Assembly: GCF_000184685.1 (NCBI RefSeq)
Contig: NC_014830.1
Coordinates: 62,001-126,000 of the forward strand
Source of the DNA: Intrasporangium calvum DSM 43043
GTDB taxonomy: Bacteria; Actinomycetota; Actinomycetes; Actinomycetales; Dermatophilaceae
Direction of reading: 5' to 3'
DNA: 64,000 nt
Shown: piece after piece, positions 15,359-23,549 of the stretch
How the letters are laid out: each line of letters opens with the position of its first letter
Numbering within the stretch: the first letter of the stretch is position 1
Notes under the pieces: model-generated
Told to the model about the DNA's origin: nothing
The model's input: only the letters and a program-made list of their open reading frames with translations
Databases searched by the model: none
Translations under genes and position numbers: made by a program

Positions 15359-16924
15359 ATGAGCAACGACGACAGCGGCGGCGCCAAGGGGCAGGGCATC
15401 CCCGGCTACTCCGCCAACAACACCATTCCCGGCGGGTTCTCCCTCCCACTCCCCACGGCAACGAACTCTGCCGCCGACGCCGTCGCCGAGGCCCCCGAGC
15501 CGGCTGATCCCTGGTCCTCCACCTGGGACGACACGTCCTGGCAGCTGCCTGAGCCCGACTCCAGCGTCAGCCTCTACTCCCGTGACGAGCTGAGCCAGTA
15601 CGCCGGCACGGACCACGGCGACCGGTCCGACTGGGCCGACTCCTACGACCACGGCGGGGACCAGGCGGGCGCCCCGAGAACCGGCGCGCTCAGCGGGTGG
15701 GATGCGTGGGAGCCCTCAGGCGCGAGCGGGTTCAACCCCGACACCGGCCACTGGTCCGACCTGCAGCACAACGACGAGACGGCCGCCCGGTCAGCGGAGG
15801 AGTACTCCGGTTGGACCCCGGCCGGCTCGCCCGCACCGGCCCCCCTCAACGGCCTGCACCATCCGGGCGTGCACGTCGCCGCCGTGCAGGCGCACGCCGC
15901 GACGCCCCCGATCGACCCGGACGTGGCCGCAGCGGCAGTGGAGCTCGGGCACGATCCGGGCTCAGCGGCATACGGCCCGGAACCGTTGGTGCACGTCGAC
16001 CACGAGCGACCGAACGCCGACGACCTCATCACGGTCCGCTCGAAGGGGGAGCGGCAGAAGGTCAAGGCGAGCTCCGGTCTGCGACGCGCCTTCGGCCTCG
16101 GACCGGGGCTGAGGGAGCTGCTCGAGCGCGACCGCATCGACCGGATCGCCCGACCCCTGTCCGGCCGCAAGACGATCATGGTCATCAACACCAAGGGCGG
16201 CGGCGGCAAGACCCTGGTCACCCTCATGCTCGCGAGCTACCTCGGCCGGTACCGCTCCGGCTCCGTCCTGGCCTGGGACAACAACGAGACCGAGGGCACG
16301 CTCGGCATGCGAGCCCCGTCGCAGAGCCACCACCGCACCGTCGTCGACCTCCTCGGCGCCCTGCCGTCGATCGCGGCCGACCCCAACGCCGGCACGTCCG
16401 AGCTCGAGCACTGGGTCCGGGAGCAGCGCGGCCTGTCGTTCGACGTCCTCGCCTCGGCAGACGACGACGAGGCGATGCGCGTCATCGGGGAGCAGGAGTT
16501 CGAGGACCTGCACACCCAGCTGTCCCGCTTCTACCGGATGATCGTCGTCGACACGGGCAACAACCGACTGTCCCCGAACTGGCTCGCAGCAGCGGCCCGC
16601 GCCGACATGCTCGTCTTCGCGACGTCACTCAAGGACGACACCTCCGTCGTCGCGGCGAAGAACCTCGACGCGCTCGTGGCGATGGGCCGCGGCGACCTCG
16701 TCAAGAACGCCGTCTGCGTGATCTCGCACACGACGGCCAAGGGCAACGACGTCGGTGCCGGCGTGCACACGCGTGAGCACTTCGAGCAGTGGGTCCGCGC
16801 GGTCGTCGACATTCCGTACGACCCGGCGCTCGCACCGGGCCTCCACCTCGACCCGCTCAAGATCAGCCGGAAGACCCACGAGTCGTGCATGGAGATGACG
16901 GCCACCGTCGTCGACGGCCTCTGA
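15359..16924 (+). CDS. MinD/ParA-like P-loop ATPase with long disordered N-terminus
   Basis: A 521-residue protein. The first ~230 residues are Asp/Ser/Pro-rich and probably disordered. The ATPase domain begins at about 270 with VINTKGGGGKT (residues 275-285), a deviant Walker A with the ParA/MinD signature lysine. IVVDTGNN is the Walker B/switch region. Such fused MinD-like ATPases occur in actinobacteria near type VII secretion or polar-growth genes. No secretion gene adjoins it here, so the process is unknown. AGGAG precedes the ATG. A copy of the dispersed motif lies at 15960-15973, encoding SAAYG. Confidence 0.8.
   Translation: MSNDDSGGAKGQGIPGYSANNTIPGGFSLPLPTATNSAADAVAEAPEPADPWSSTWDDTSWQLPEPDSSVSLYSRDELSQYAGTDHGDRSDWADSYDHGGDQAGAPRTGALSGWDAWEPSGASGFNPDTGHWSDLQHNDETAARSAEEYSGWTPAGSPAPAPLNGLHHPGVHVAAVQAHAATPPIDPDVAAAAVELGHDPGSAAYGPEPLVHVDHERPNADDLITVRSKGERQKVKASSGLRRAFGLGPGLRELLERDRIDRIARPLSGRKTIMVINTKGGGGKTLVTLMLASYLGRYRSGSVLAWDNNETEGTLGMRAPSQSHHRTVVDLLGALPSIAADPNAGTSELEHWVREQRGLSFDVLASADDDEAMRVIGEQEFEDLHTQLSRFYRMIVVDTGNNRLSPNWLAAAARADMLVFATSLKDDTSVVAAKNLDALVAMGRGDLVKNAVCVISHTTAKGNDVGAGVHTREHFEQWVRAVVDIPYDPALAPGLHLDPLKISRKTHESCMEMTATVVDGL
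15960..15973 (-). repeat. Dispersed 14-bp motif, copy 5
   Basis: GTATGCCGCTGAGC on the minus strand, inside the disordered region of the ParA-like gene. Confidence 0.85.
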
Positions 16925-16947
16925 CGGGCCGGTTCCACGGCTGAGCT

Positions 16948-16987
16948 GAGATCAGATCGGTGACCCCGTCGTTCCCGATCTGACCTC
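16948..16987 (+). terminator. Hairpin after the ParA-like gene
   Basis: Arms 16948-16960 and 16975-16987 (GAGATCAGATCGG with its complement, one mismatch), loop of 14 bases, 24 bases after the stop codon. Confidence 0.55.
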
Positions 16988-17053
16988 GCCCCGTCGCCCG
17001 CCGGCCCGGTTTGGCGATCTCGGCCGTCATGCAGCACACTGTCTGCTTGTCAC

Positions 17054-17136
17054 GCGCGAGTGGCGGAACGGCAGACGCGCTGGCTTCAGGTGCCAGTGTC
17101 CGAAAGGGCGTGGGGGTTCAAATCCCCCCTCGCGCA
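17054..17136 (+). tRNA. tRNA-Leu (anticodon CAG)
   Basis: The acceptor stem GCGCGAG pairs with CTCGCGC, with discriminator A at 17136. The anticodon arm CTGGC-TTCAGGT-GCCAG gives CAG. The variable arm is long, as in leucine tRNAs. The T arm is GGGGG-TTCAAAT-CCCCC. CCA is not encoded. Length is 83 nt. Confidence 0.95.
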
Positions 17137-17142
17137 CAGTTC

Positions 17143-17177
17143 GGAGGCCCCCGACGGATCATCCGTCGGGGGCCTCC
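17143..17177 (+). terminator. Terminator hairpin after tRNA-Leu
   Basis: Perfect 15-bp stem, GGAGGCCCCCGACGG with its complement, loop of 5 bases, starting 6 bases beyond the tRNA. Confidence 0.85.
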
Positions 17178-17447
17178 GTCGTTCCGACGAGCCTGTCGCG
17201 AGAACCGCCCCGGTGCCATCGGGCGACTACGTAACTGACTCCCGACGCGAGTCAGTGGTACCCACTGACCCGCCACGCGCATCAGTGGTACCCACTGACC
17301 CGCTTGGGGGGTCAGTGGGTTGGTCACAGTGGGCGGCGCGGGCCGAGACGAGCCGGATGCCGCTGGGCTCGCCCCCAGCGTTCCCCCGGTCTCTGGCCAC
17401 TCGGCTCCACGGGCGACGACGCCGGTTCGGCGACCTACGCTGGATGG
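17178..17447. other. Intergenic region with phased palindromic repeats
   Basis: A 270-base gap between the tRNA terminator and the Lon-N gene. It contains TCAGTGGTACCCACTGACCC at 17252 and again at 17282. A third half-site TCAGTGGG lies at 17312, giving exact 30-base spacing. CAGTGG and CCACTG arms flank a TAC centre. A degenerate copy of the dispersed motif (GGATGCCGCTGGGC) lies at 17355-17368. The repeats could be operators or attenuator hairpins; no gene fits. Confidence 0.5.
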
Positions 17448-18131
17448 GTGGCCTCCCTGCCGCTCTTCCCGCTCGGCGCGGTGCTTCTGCCCGGGGCCCG
17501 GCTCCCGCTGCAGGTGTTCGAGCCGCGGTACGTCGCGCTCCTGCGTGACCTCATCGCCGCCCAGGACGAGCACTCGCCCGTGTTCGGCATCATCGCCATC
17601 CGGGAGGGGAACGAGGTCGGCGAGGGCGCGGTCCGCTCGCTGTACGACGTCGGCTGCGGGGCCCTGCTGACCCACGTGGCCGCCCTCGGAGGCCAGCGGT
17701 TCTTCGTCATCGTCGAGGGGACGGACCGGTTCCGGCTCGGGACGGTCGACCGCACTGCCGGCACCCGGTACACGACGGCGCAGGTGTCGTGGCTCGACGA
17801 GCCTGACGGGGACCCTGCGGCGATCGCGCCGCTTGCCGGACGGTTGCGGGCCGAGCTCGAGGCGTTCCGGGAGCTGGCCCGCGTCGCCCAGCAGCGGGCC
17901 GGTGACCCGGGCGCGGGCGAGGTGGTGATCCCACAGGTGCCGCGTGCGCTCGCCTATGCGGTGCCGCTCATCGTGTCGCTCGACCTGGCAGACCGTCAGC
18001 GCCTCCTCGAGTGTCCTGACACCGAGTCGCGCTTGCGTCTCGGGCTGGAGCTGACGCACCGCGAGCGTGAGCTGGCCCACGCGCTGGGCGCGACCCTCAA
18101 GGCTCCCCAGTCCCCCTTCGACCTGAGCTAG
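17448..18131 (+). CDS. Lon N-terminal (LAN/PUA-like) substrate-binding domain protein
   Basis: A 227-residue protein that opens with LPLFPLGAVLLPGARLPLQVFEPRY, the signature of the Lon protease N-terminal domain. The glycine-rich VGCGALLTHVAALGGQRFFVIVEGTDRFRL core follows. There is no ATPase or protease domain, so this is the stand-alone form found in many actinobacteria, of unknown role. The GTG at 17448 has only a weak ribosome-binding site (GGATGG); upstream starts would include the phased repeats. Confidence 0.8.
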   Translation: MASLPLFPLGAVLLPGARLPLQVFEPRYVALLRDLIAAQDEHSPVFGIIAIREGNEVGEGAVRSLYDVGCGALLTHVAALGGQRFFVIVEGTDRFRLGTVDRTAGTRYTTAQVSWLDEPDGDPAAIAPLAGRLRAELEAFRELARVAQQRAGDPGAGEVVIPQVPRALAYAVPLIVSLDLADRQRLLECPDTESRLRLGLELTHRERELAHALGATLKAPQSPFDLS

Positions 18132-18154
18132 TCGCGAGCCAGCCGGTTAGTCGG

Positions 18155-18200
18155 CCGGAGCCGACCGGAGCCGACCGGAGCCGACCGGAGCCGACCGGGG
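18155..18200. repeat. Tandem repeat of about 10 bases
   Basis: AGCCGACCGG-type units are repeated about four to five times head to tail between the convergent Lon-N gene and the M50-like gene. No coding function is seen. Confidence 0.8.
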
Positions 18201-18223
18201 GGCTGGACCGCCGGCCCCCTCAG

Positions 18224-18931
18224 TCAGCGGAGGGCCGTGAGCACCTCGACCGCCAGCAGCCACGAGCCCGCCGCGCAGGCGAGCGCGAAGCTGAGGGTCC
18301 AGACGACTCCGGGGATGTGCGTCAGCGACGCGAGGACTCCTGGGTCGCTCGACCGGTCGCGGCTCCCCGCCACGGCCGCGAGGTGGCGCCACGCCCCGAC
18401 GACGAGCACGATGCCCGTGCCGACCAGCAGCTGCGCCTGGAGGACGTCGTCGCGCCACCACCAGAGCGCACCTGTTGCAGCCAGGGCGACGAGCATGACG
18501 AGCAGGGTGAGCGCCGACCGGACCCGGACGAGGGCGACGAGCAGGACCACGATGACGCCCGCGATGAACGCCGCCGCCCAGCCCCGCCCGGCCAGCCACG
18601 CCATCGCCGCACCGACGAGGGCCGGAGCCGGATAACCCGCCCACGTGGACACGACACGTCCCGGCCCGCGTGGCCGCCCCACGGTCACCGCGTGCCCCGA
18701 CATGTCGCCACGGAGGACGAAGCCGGTGAAGCGCCGACCCACTGCCATCCCGACCACTGCGTGACCGAGCTCGTGCACGAGCGTCACGGCGATCCGGAGC
18801 ACTCGCCACAACGGCTCCACTGCGACGACGAGCAGCGAGCCGGCCAGCACGGTCCACACGGCTGCGGCGGTCAGCGTCACGTCACCGGTCGCCGGTTCGA
18901 GGCGGGCAACCAGCTGGTCCATCCAGTCCAT
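18224..18931 (-). CDS. M50B-like membrane metallopeptidase
   Basis: A 235-residue membrane protein. A first membrane segment (about 20-40) is followed by HELGH (His53, Glu54, His57), the zinc-binding motif of site-2-type peptidases. Hydrophobic segments continue to the end. It matches the M50B-like family (PF13398), common in actinobacteria, substrate unknown. The ATG at 18931 gives MDWMDQL; upstream sequence in frame is Pro/Gly-rich and has no ribosome-binding site. It lies 32 bases after the lipase gene stop and is read in the same direction. Confidence 0.8.
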   Translation of the reverse strand: MDWMDQLVARLEPATGDVTLTAAAVWTVLAGSLLVVAVEPLWRVLRIAVTLVHELGHAVVGMAVGRRFTGFVLRGDMSGHAVTVGRPRGPGRVVSTWAGYPAPALVGAAMAWLAGRGWAAAFIAGVIVVLLVALVRVRSALTLLVMLVALAATGALWWWRDDVLQAQLLVGTGIVLVVGAWRHLAAVAGSRDRSSDPGVLASLTHIPGVVWTLSFALACAAGSWLLAVEVLTALR

Positions 18932-18963
18932 GGCCGCCGAACCTAGCGCACGGCCCGGCGGCC

Positions 18964-19899
18964 CTAGTGCGCCGGGAGCCGCTCGGCCAACCACGCGACG
19001 ATGTCGTCCATGACCTCGTCGCGGTTCGTCTCGTTGAGCAGCTCGTGACGCGCCTCCGGGTAGACCTTCATCGTGACGTCACGCACGCCGAGCCGCTCGT
19101 ACTGCGCGGCAACCCGAGCGACGCCCTTGCCCATGCCGCCCACGGGGTCCATGTCGCCCGAGACCAGGAGGATGGGCAGGTCCTTGGACACCCGGGACAC
19201 TTCCCCGTCGGCATTGACCCGCGCCAGGCCCTCGAGCAGGTCAGCGTAGAAGCCGGCGGTGAACACGTTGCCGCACTCGAGGTCCGCGACGTACTTGTCG
19301 ACCTCCTCGGGGTCCCGGGACAACCAGTCGAAGGCCGTCCGGTTCGGCTTGAACGGTGCGTTGTACTGGCCGAACGTCAGCGTGTTCATCAGCCCGCTCG
19401 GGTGCCGCCGGCCACGCGCCCGCGCCTGGGCCAGCGCCACCACGCGCCCGACCCGACCGAGGGCGCCGGGATCCCCTGCAGTGCCGGACAGCACGAGCCC
19501 CGCGAGCTCGTGACCCCAGGTGAGCACGTAGGCACGAGCGAGGAACGACCCCATGCTGTGGCCGAAGAGCACGACCGGCAGGTCCGGGTGCTGGCGCCGG
19601 GCCATCTCGGTCACTGCGTGCAGGTCGGCGACCACGGTGTCGAACCCCGCCCTGTCGGCCAGGTACCCGTGGTCCGGAGTCGCGGACGAAGCGGTCTGCC
19701 CGTGTCCACGGTGGTCCGCGGCGTAGACGGCGTACCCCTCCCGCGTCAGGCGCTCCGCGAACCGTTCGTACCGCGCGGAGTGCTCGGCCATCCCGTGCGC
19801 GAGCTGGACCACGGCGCGGCCCGGCCCGTCAGGCAGCCAGCGCCGGACGAAGAGCGGGGTGCCGTCGGTCGTGGTCAGGGTGTCGGTGCTCGACCGCAT
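18964..19899 (-). CDS. Alpha/beta hydrolase, monoacylglycerol-lipase type
   Basis: A 311-residue cytosolic hydrolase of the serine aminopeptidase/Hydrolase_4 type. It has QLAHGMAEHSARYERFAERL, ADHRGHG and the nucleophile elbow GHSMGS (Ser115). The acid is probably Asp251 in SGDMDPV and the base His285 in ARHE. These features fit lysophospholipases and monoacylglycerol lipases. GAAGGAG precedes the ATG at 19899. It runs divergently from the LacI-type regulator gene. Confidence 0.88.
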   Translation of the reverse strand: MRSSTDTLTTTDGTPLFVRRWLPDGPGRAVVQLAHGMAEHSARYERFAERLTREGYAVYAADHRGHGQTASSATPDHGYLADRAGFDTVVADLHAVTEMARRQHPDLPVVLFGHSMGSFLARAYVLTWGHELAGLVLSGTAGDPGALGRVGRVVALAQARARGRRHPSGLMNTLTFGQYNAPFKPNRTAFDWLSRDPEEVDKYVADLECGNVFTAGFYADLLEGLARVNADGEVSRVSKDLPILLVSGDMDPVGGMGKGVARVAAQYERLGVRDVTMKVYPEARHELLNETNRDEVMDDIVAWLAERLPAH

Positions 19900-19952
19900 G
19901 GTTCTCCTTCGATGAGGCCAGGGGCTCTCCACCGCACGGTAGCGCCGACCCA

Positions 19953-19966
19953 GCCCAGCGGCATAC
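19953..19966 (-). repeat. Dispersed 14-bp motif, copy 6
   Basis: GTATGCCGCTGGGC on the minus strand in the divergent gap between the lipase and LacI-type genes. Confidence 0.85.
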
Positions 19967-19980
19967 GTCAGGCGTTGCGC

Positions 19981-20017
19981 CAGGACTGTCCTGATCGGAC
20001 AAGCCATCGGACAGGAC
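19981..20017. promoter_or_regulatory. Possible operator cluster upstream of the LacI-type gene
   Basis: CAGGACTGTCCTG (19981-19993) is a perfect palindrome around a central T. ATCGGACA occurs twice (19994-20001 and 20006-20013) and CAGGAC recurs at 20012. The cluster lies about 70 bases before the regulator start. It lacks the central CG typical of LacI operators, so assignment is weak. Confidence 0.35.
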
Positions 20018-20086
20018 CACGTCAGCCGGTCACGGGAAGGTCACGTCGCGTTGCCGTCCGGAGCAGGACTCTGCTGTCATCAGGGA

Positions 20087-21142
20087 ATGACAGCGGAGTC
20101 ACGCGATCGGACGACGAGCCGGCCGACAATGGCCGACATCGCCGCCGAAGCGCACGTCTCCGTCAAGACAGTCTCCCGCGTCGTCAACCACGAGCCCGGG
20201 GTTCGTCCGGACACCGCCGAACGCGTCCGGGGCGTCATCGAACGGATCGGGTTCCGGCGTGGCGACAGCGGGTCGACCCTGCGCCACGGCCGTACCTTCA
20301 CGATCGGGCTCGTCGTCGAGGACCTCGCCGATCCGTTCTACTCGCAGATCAGCGCCGCCGTGGAGCGTGAGGCGCGGATCCACCGCTACCTCCTCGTGAC
20401 CGCCTCAGCGGAGGGCTCACCGACCCGCGAGCGCTCGGTCCTCAAGGGTCTCGTCGCCCGGCGCGTCGACGGCCTGGTCGTCGTGCCGGCCGGCGAGACA
20501 CCGGTCGCCGACCCGACGGTCATCTCGAGCCGGACCCCGGTTGTCTACCTCGACCGGCCCGTCCTCAGCGAGACACCGGTCGACACCGTGCTGTCGGACA
20601 ACCTCGGCGGCATCCGCAGCGCCGTGGAGCACCTCGTCGCCCACGGGCACCGGCGGATCGGCTTCCTCGGTGACTCGCCGGACGTCTGGACCGCGCGGCA
20701 GCGCCGTGAGGGGTTCATCACGACGCTCCGCGACCTCCGGCTGCCCGGCACCCCGCTCGTCGCCATGGGTCCGCACACCCCCGAGACGGTGCGGACCGCC
20801 CTGACCCGGTGGACGTCAGGCGCCGACCCGGTCACCGCTGTCATCACCGGCAACACCCGCGTGACGATCCCGGCCCTCACGTCCCTGCACCACTGGGCGA
20901 CGCAGCTCTCGTACGTCGCCTACGACGACTTCGAGCTGTCCGACGTCGTCGAGCCCGCCGTCACCGTCGTCCACCAGGACCCGGCCGCGATGGGCCAGAA
21001 GGCAGCGCAGCAGCTCTTCGCCCGGCTGCTCGGCGACGAGGGTCCGGCCCAGGTCGTCGTCCTGCCCACCCGTCTCATCGTCCGTGCGTCAGGCGTGCCA
21101 CGGCATCCCGGCCGTGACGTGCGGACCGTGAGCGCCTCATGA
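20087..21142 (+). CDS. LacI-family transcriptional regulator
   Basis: A 351-residue repressor. The N-terminal helix-turn-helix (about 13-37, TMADIAAEAHVSVKTVSRVVN) and hinge helix are followed by a periplasmic-binding-protein-like sensor domain (IGLVVEDLADPFYSQI, GHRRIGFLG, DDFELSDVVEPAVTVV). It presumably binds a sugar and represses the transporter genes just downstream, which begin 84 bases after its stop. The ATG at 20087 follows CAGGGA. Confidence 0.9.
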   Translation: MTAESRDRTTSRPTMADIAAEAHVSVKTVSRVVNHEPGVRPDTAERVRGVIERIGFRRGDSGSTLRHGRTFTIGLVVEDLADPFYSQISAAVEREARIHRYLLVTASAEGSPTRERSVLKGLVARRVDGLVVVPAGETPVADPTVISSRTPVVYLDRPVLSETPVDTVLSDNLGGIRSAVEHLVAHGHRRIGFLGDSPDVWTARQRREGFITTLRDLRLPGTPLVAMGPHTPETVRTALTRWTSGADPVTAVITGNTRVTIPALTSLHHWATQLSYVAYDDFELSDVVEPAVTVVHQDPAAMGQKAAQQLFARLLGDEGPAQVVVLPTRLIVRASGVPRHPGRDVRTVSAS

Positions 21143-21225
21143 CACCCGAGACCACCGCCCGCTCCCGGGCACACACCACCACGCCGTCCGGCACCCAGCC
21201 AGGACGGCAGGAACGAGGAGGATCA

Positions 21226-22536
21226 ATGCGCAACAGGTCTGTTGCAACCGTGGCGATCGCGACGATCGCCGCCCTCGGCCTCGCCGCGTGCGGGTCGTCG
21301 AACGAGCCAACCCCGACGCCGGGTGGTGACACGTCGTCGCTGGCGACGACGTCCGGCGGAGCCGGTGGCGAGGTCGGCGTCTTCACCTGGTGGGCCGCGG
21401 GCTCCGAGAAGAAGGGCCTCGACGAGCTGGAGAAGCTCTTCAAGGAGAAGTATCCCAACGACACGTTCGTCAACCTCGCCGTCGCCGGTGGCGCGGGCTC
21501 GAACGCCAAGGCCAAGCTGGCCTCGGACCTGCAGAACAACCAGCCGCCCGGCTCCTTCCAGGGCCACGCGGGCGCGGAGCTGCTCGACTACATCGACGCG
21601 GAGCAGATCGAGCCGGTCAACGACGTCATCGCCGCGCTCGGTGGCGACAAGGTCTTCCCGAAGAGCCTCCTCGACCGCCTCACGGTGGACGGGAACATCT
21701 ACTCGGTGCCGTCCAACATCCACCGCGCGAACGTCGTGTGGGCCAACACCGAGGTGCTCAAGAACGCCGGGATCAACGCCGTCCCGACGGACATCAAGGG
21801 CTGGATCGCCGACATGGAGAAGGTCAAGGCCTCCGGAGTCGCCACGCCGCTGTCCGTCGCCGGTACGTGGACGCAGCTGCAGCTCTTCGAGACCGTCCTC
21901 ATCTCGGACCTCGGAGTCGACAAGTACAACGGCCTCTTCGACGGCAAGACCGCGTGGGACTCCCCCGAGGTGAAGCAGGCCGCAGCCGACTACAAGACGC
22001 TGCTGACCTACGCCAACACCGCCTCCGACGGTGACGACTGGCCCGTCGCGACCGACATGGTCATCGACGGCAAGGCCGCGTACAACGTCATGGGGGACTG
22101 GGCCGTGGCCGAGTTCGCCGCCAAGGGCAAGAAGGAGCAGACCGACTACCAGTACTTCGCCGTTCCCGGCCAGGAGGGCGTCTTCGACTTCCTCGCTGAC
22201 TCGTTCACCCTCCCCAAGGGCACGAAGAACCCCGGCGGCACGAAGGACTGGCTCATGCTGATCGGCTCGGCCGAGGGCCAGAAGGCCTTCAACCTGGCCA
22301 AGGGCTCCATCCCCGCCCGCACCGACGTGCCGGCGACGGACTTCCCGCCCTACCAGCAGTCCGCCATGGAGGCGTTCAAGACGAACGACATCGTCTCGTC
22401 GATCGCCCATGGTGCGGCCGTGTCCCTGGCGTGGAACGCTGACATGAGCACCGCGATCAGCAAGTTCTACACGACCAAGGACGACGCTGGGCTCGTCACC
22501 GACCTGACCGCTGCGGCCAAGAAGTACCTGCCCTGA
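21226..22536 (+). CDS. ABC transporter sugar-binding lipoprotein
   Basis: A 436-residue extracellular binding protein. The signal peptide ends in a lipobox LGLAAC (Cys22) and a Thr/Pro-rich linker follows. The mature part has the carbohydrate-uptake (CUT1) family 1 pattern (FTWWAAGSEKKGLDELEKLFKEK, then YSVPSNIHRANVVWANTEVLKNAG). GAGGAGGATCA precedes the ATG. It feeds the two permeases encoded downstream. The substrate cannot be read from sequence. Confidence 0.9.
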   Translation: MRNRSVATVAIATIAALGLAACGSSNEPTPTPGGDTSSLATTSGGAGGEVGVFTWWAAGSEKKGLDELEKLFKEKYPNDTFVNLAVAGGAGSNAKAKLASDLQNNQPPGSFQGHAGAELLDYIDAEQIEPVNDVIAALGGDKVFPKSLLDRLTVDGNIYSVPSNIHRANVVWANTEVLKNAGINAVPTDIKGWIADMEKVKASGVATPLSVAGTWTQLQLFETVLISDLGVDKYNGLFDGKTAWDSPEVKQAAADYKTLLTYANTASDGDDWPVATDMVIDGKAAYNVMGDWAVAEFAAKGKKEQTDYQYFAVPGQEGVFDFLADSFTLPKGTKNPGGTKDWLMLIGSAEGQKAFNLAKGSIPARTDVPATDFPPYQQSAMEAFKTNDIVSSIAHGAAVSLAWNADMSTAISKFYTTKDDAGLVTDLTAAAKKYLP

Positions 22537-22562
22537 GTCACACTCAGCACCAAGGGAAGTGA

Positions 22563-22598
22563 GCCGTATGCCGCTGAGCCAGCTCAGCGGCATACGGC
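22563..22598. terminator. Perfect hairpin made of two inverted copies of the dispersed motif
   Basis: GCCGTATGCCGCTGAGC at 22563-22579 is followed by CA and by its exact complement at 22582-22598, giving a 17-bp stem with a 2-base loop. It lies 27 bases after the binding-protein stop and 36 bases before the first permease. It could attenuate transcription so that the lipoprotein is made in excess of the permeases. It also represents dispersed-motif copies 7 and 8. Confidence 0.8.
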
Positions 22599-22634
22599 CC
22601 CTCCCGCTCCTCCCGTCCTTCCAAGGAGACGCAC

Positions 22635-23549
22635 ATGCGCACGGCAACCAAGGTCCGTGACTGGCTGCCCGGCTTCCTGCTGGTGCTCCCGTCGGTCATC
22701 GTGGTGGGGATCTTCGTCTACTGGCTCATCCTCCAGAACGTCCTGACCTCGCTCGACCGCACGGTGACCCGCGCGACCAAACGCGTGACCAACCCCGGCG
22801 GGGTCGAGAACTACACCAACCTGCTCGGCGACGACGGCTACCAGCACGCGCTCTTCAACCTCCTGGTCCTCACGGTCGTCTTCGTCGCGGGAACCATGGT
22901 CTTCGGCCTGCTCTGGGCCGTCCTGCTGGAGAAGGGCGTCAACGCGGAAGGTGTCTTCCGCTCGGTGTACCTGCTCCCGATGGCGATCTCGTTCATCGCG
23001 GCCGGAATCGTCTGGCGCTGGCTCCTCTCTCCCGGCAAGGGTGAGCAGGCGGTCGGCCTCAACCAGCTCCTCGCGATGATGGGGCTGGAGCGGTTCCAGA
23101 GCTCGTGGTGGCAGTCGCCGAACACGCTGTCGATGGCGGCGATGGCGATCCCCGCGATCTGGCAGCTCTCCGGCTACGTCATGGCGCTCTTCCTCGCCGG
23201 CTTCCGGGGCATCTCCGACGACCAGCGCGAGGCGGCCCGGATCGACGGCGCGACCGAGCGGCAGATCTACCGGCACGTCCTCTTCCCGCAGCTGTCGCCG
23301 ATCGCCCTGTCCGCGCTGATCATCATCGGCCACATGTCGATGAAGATGTTCGACCTCATCTACGCGATCGCCGGGCAGAACTCCTACAAGGCCTCGGTCC
23401 CCGCGACCCTCATGTGGACGCAGATGTTCCAGCAGAACAACCCGACCGCGGCGGCGGCCAACGCGACGATCCTGCTCGTTCTCGTCGCGCTCGTCGTCGT
23501 GCCCTACCTGATCTACACGAACAAGACGGAGAAGGAGACCCGCGGATGA
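22635..23549 (+). CDS. ABC sugar transporter permease, MalF type
   Basis: A 304-residue membrane protein with six hydrophobic segments. The inner-membrane coupling motif is EAARIDGATERQIYRHVLFPQLSP. It forms the channel with the next gene, whose ATG overlaps its stop (ATGA at 23546-23549). CAAGGAG precedes the start. No ATPase gene follows, so a shared MsiK-type ATPase elsewhere is likely. Confidence 0.92.
   Translation: MRTATKVRDWLPGFLLVLPSVIVVGIFVYWLILQNVLTSLDRTVTRATKRVTNPGGVENYTNLLGDDGYQHALFNLLVLTVVFVAGTMVFGLLWAVLLEKGVNAEGVFRSVYLLPMAISFIAAGIVWRWLLSPGKGEQAVGLNQLLAMMGLERFQSSWWQSPNTLSMAAMAIPAIWQLSGYVMALFLAGFRGISDDQREAARIDGATERQIYRHVLFPQLSPIALSALIIIGHMSMKMFDLIYAIAGQNSYKASVPATLMWTQMFQQNNPTAAAANATILLVLVALVVVPYLIYTNKTEKETRG

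Noticed and set aside
17251-17319. Regularly spaced repeats as a CRISPR array
   Set aside because: Only two full repeats and a half-site exist, the interval between them is about 10 bases, and no cas gene is present.
17448-18131. Lon protease
   Set aside because: Only the N-terminal substrate-binding domain is present; there is no ATPase or Ser-Lys protease domain.
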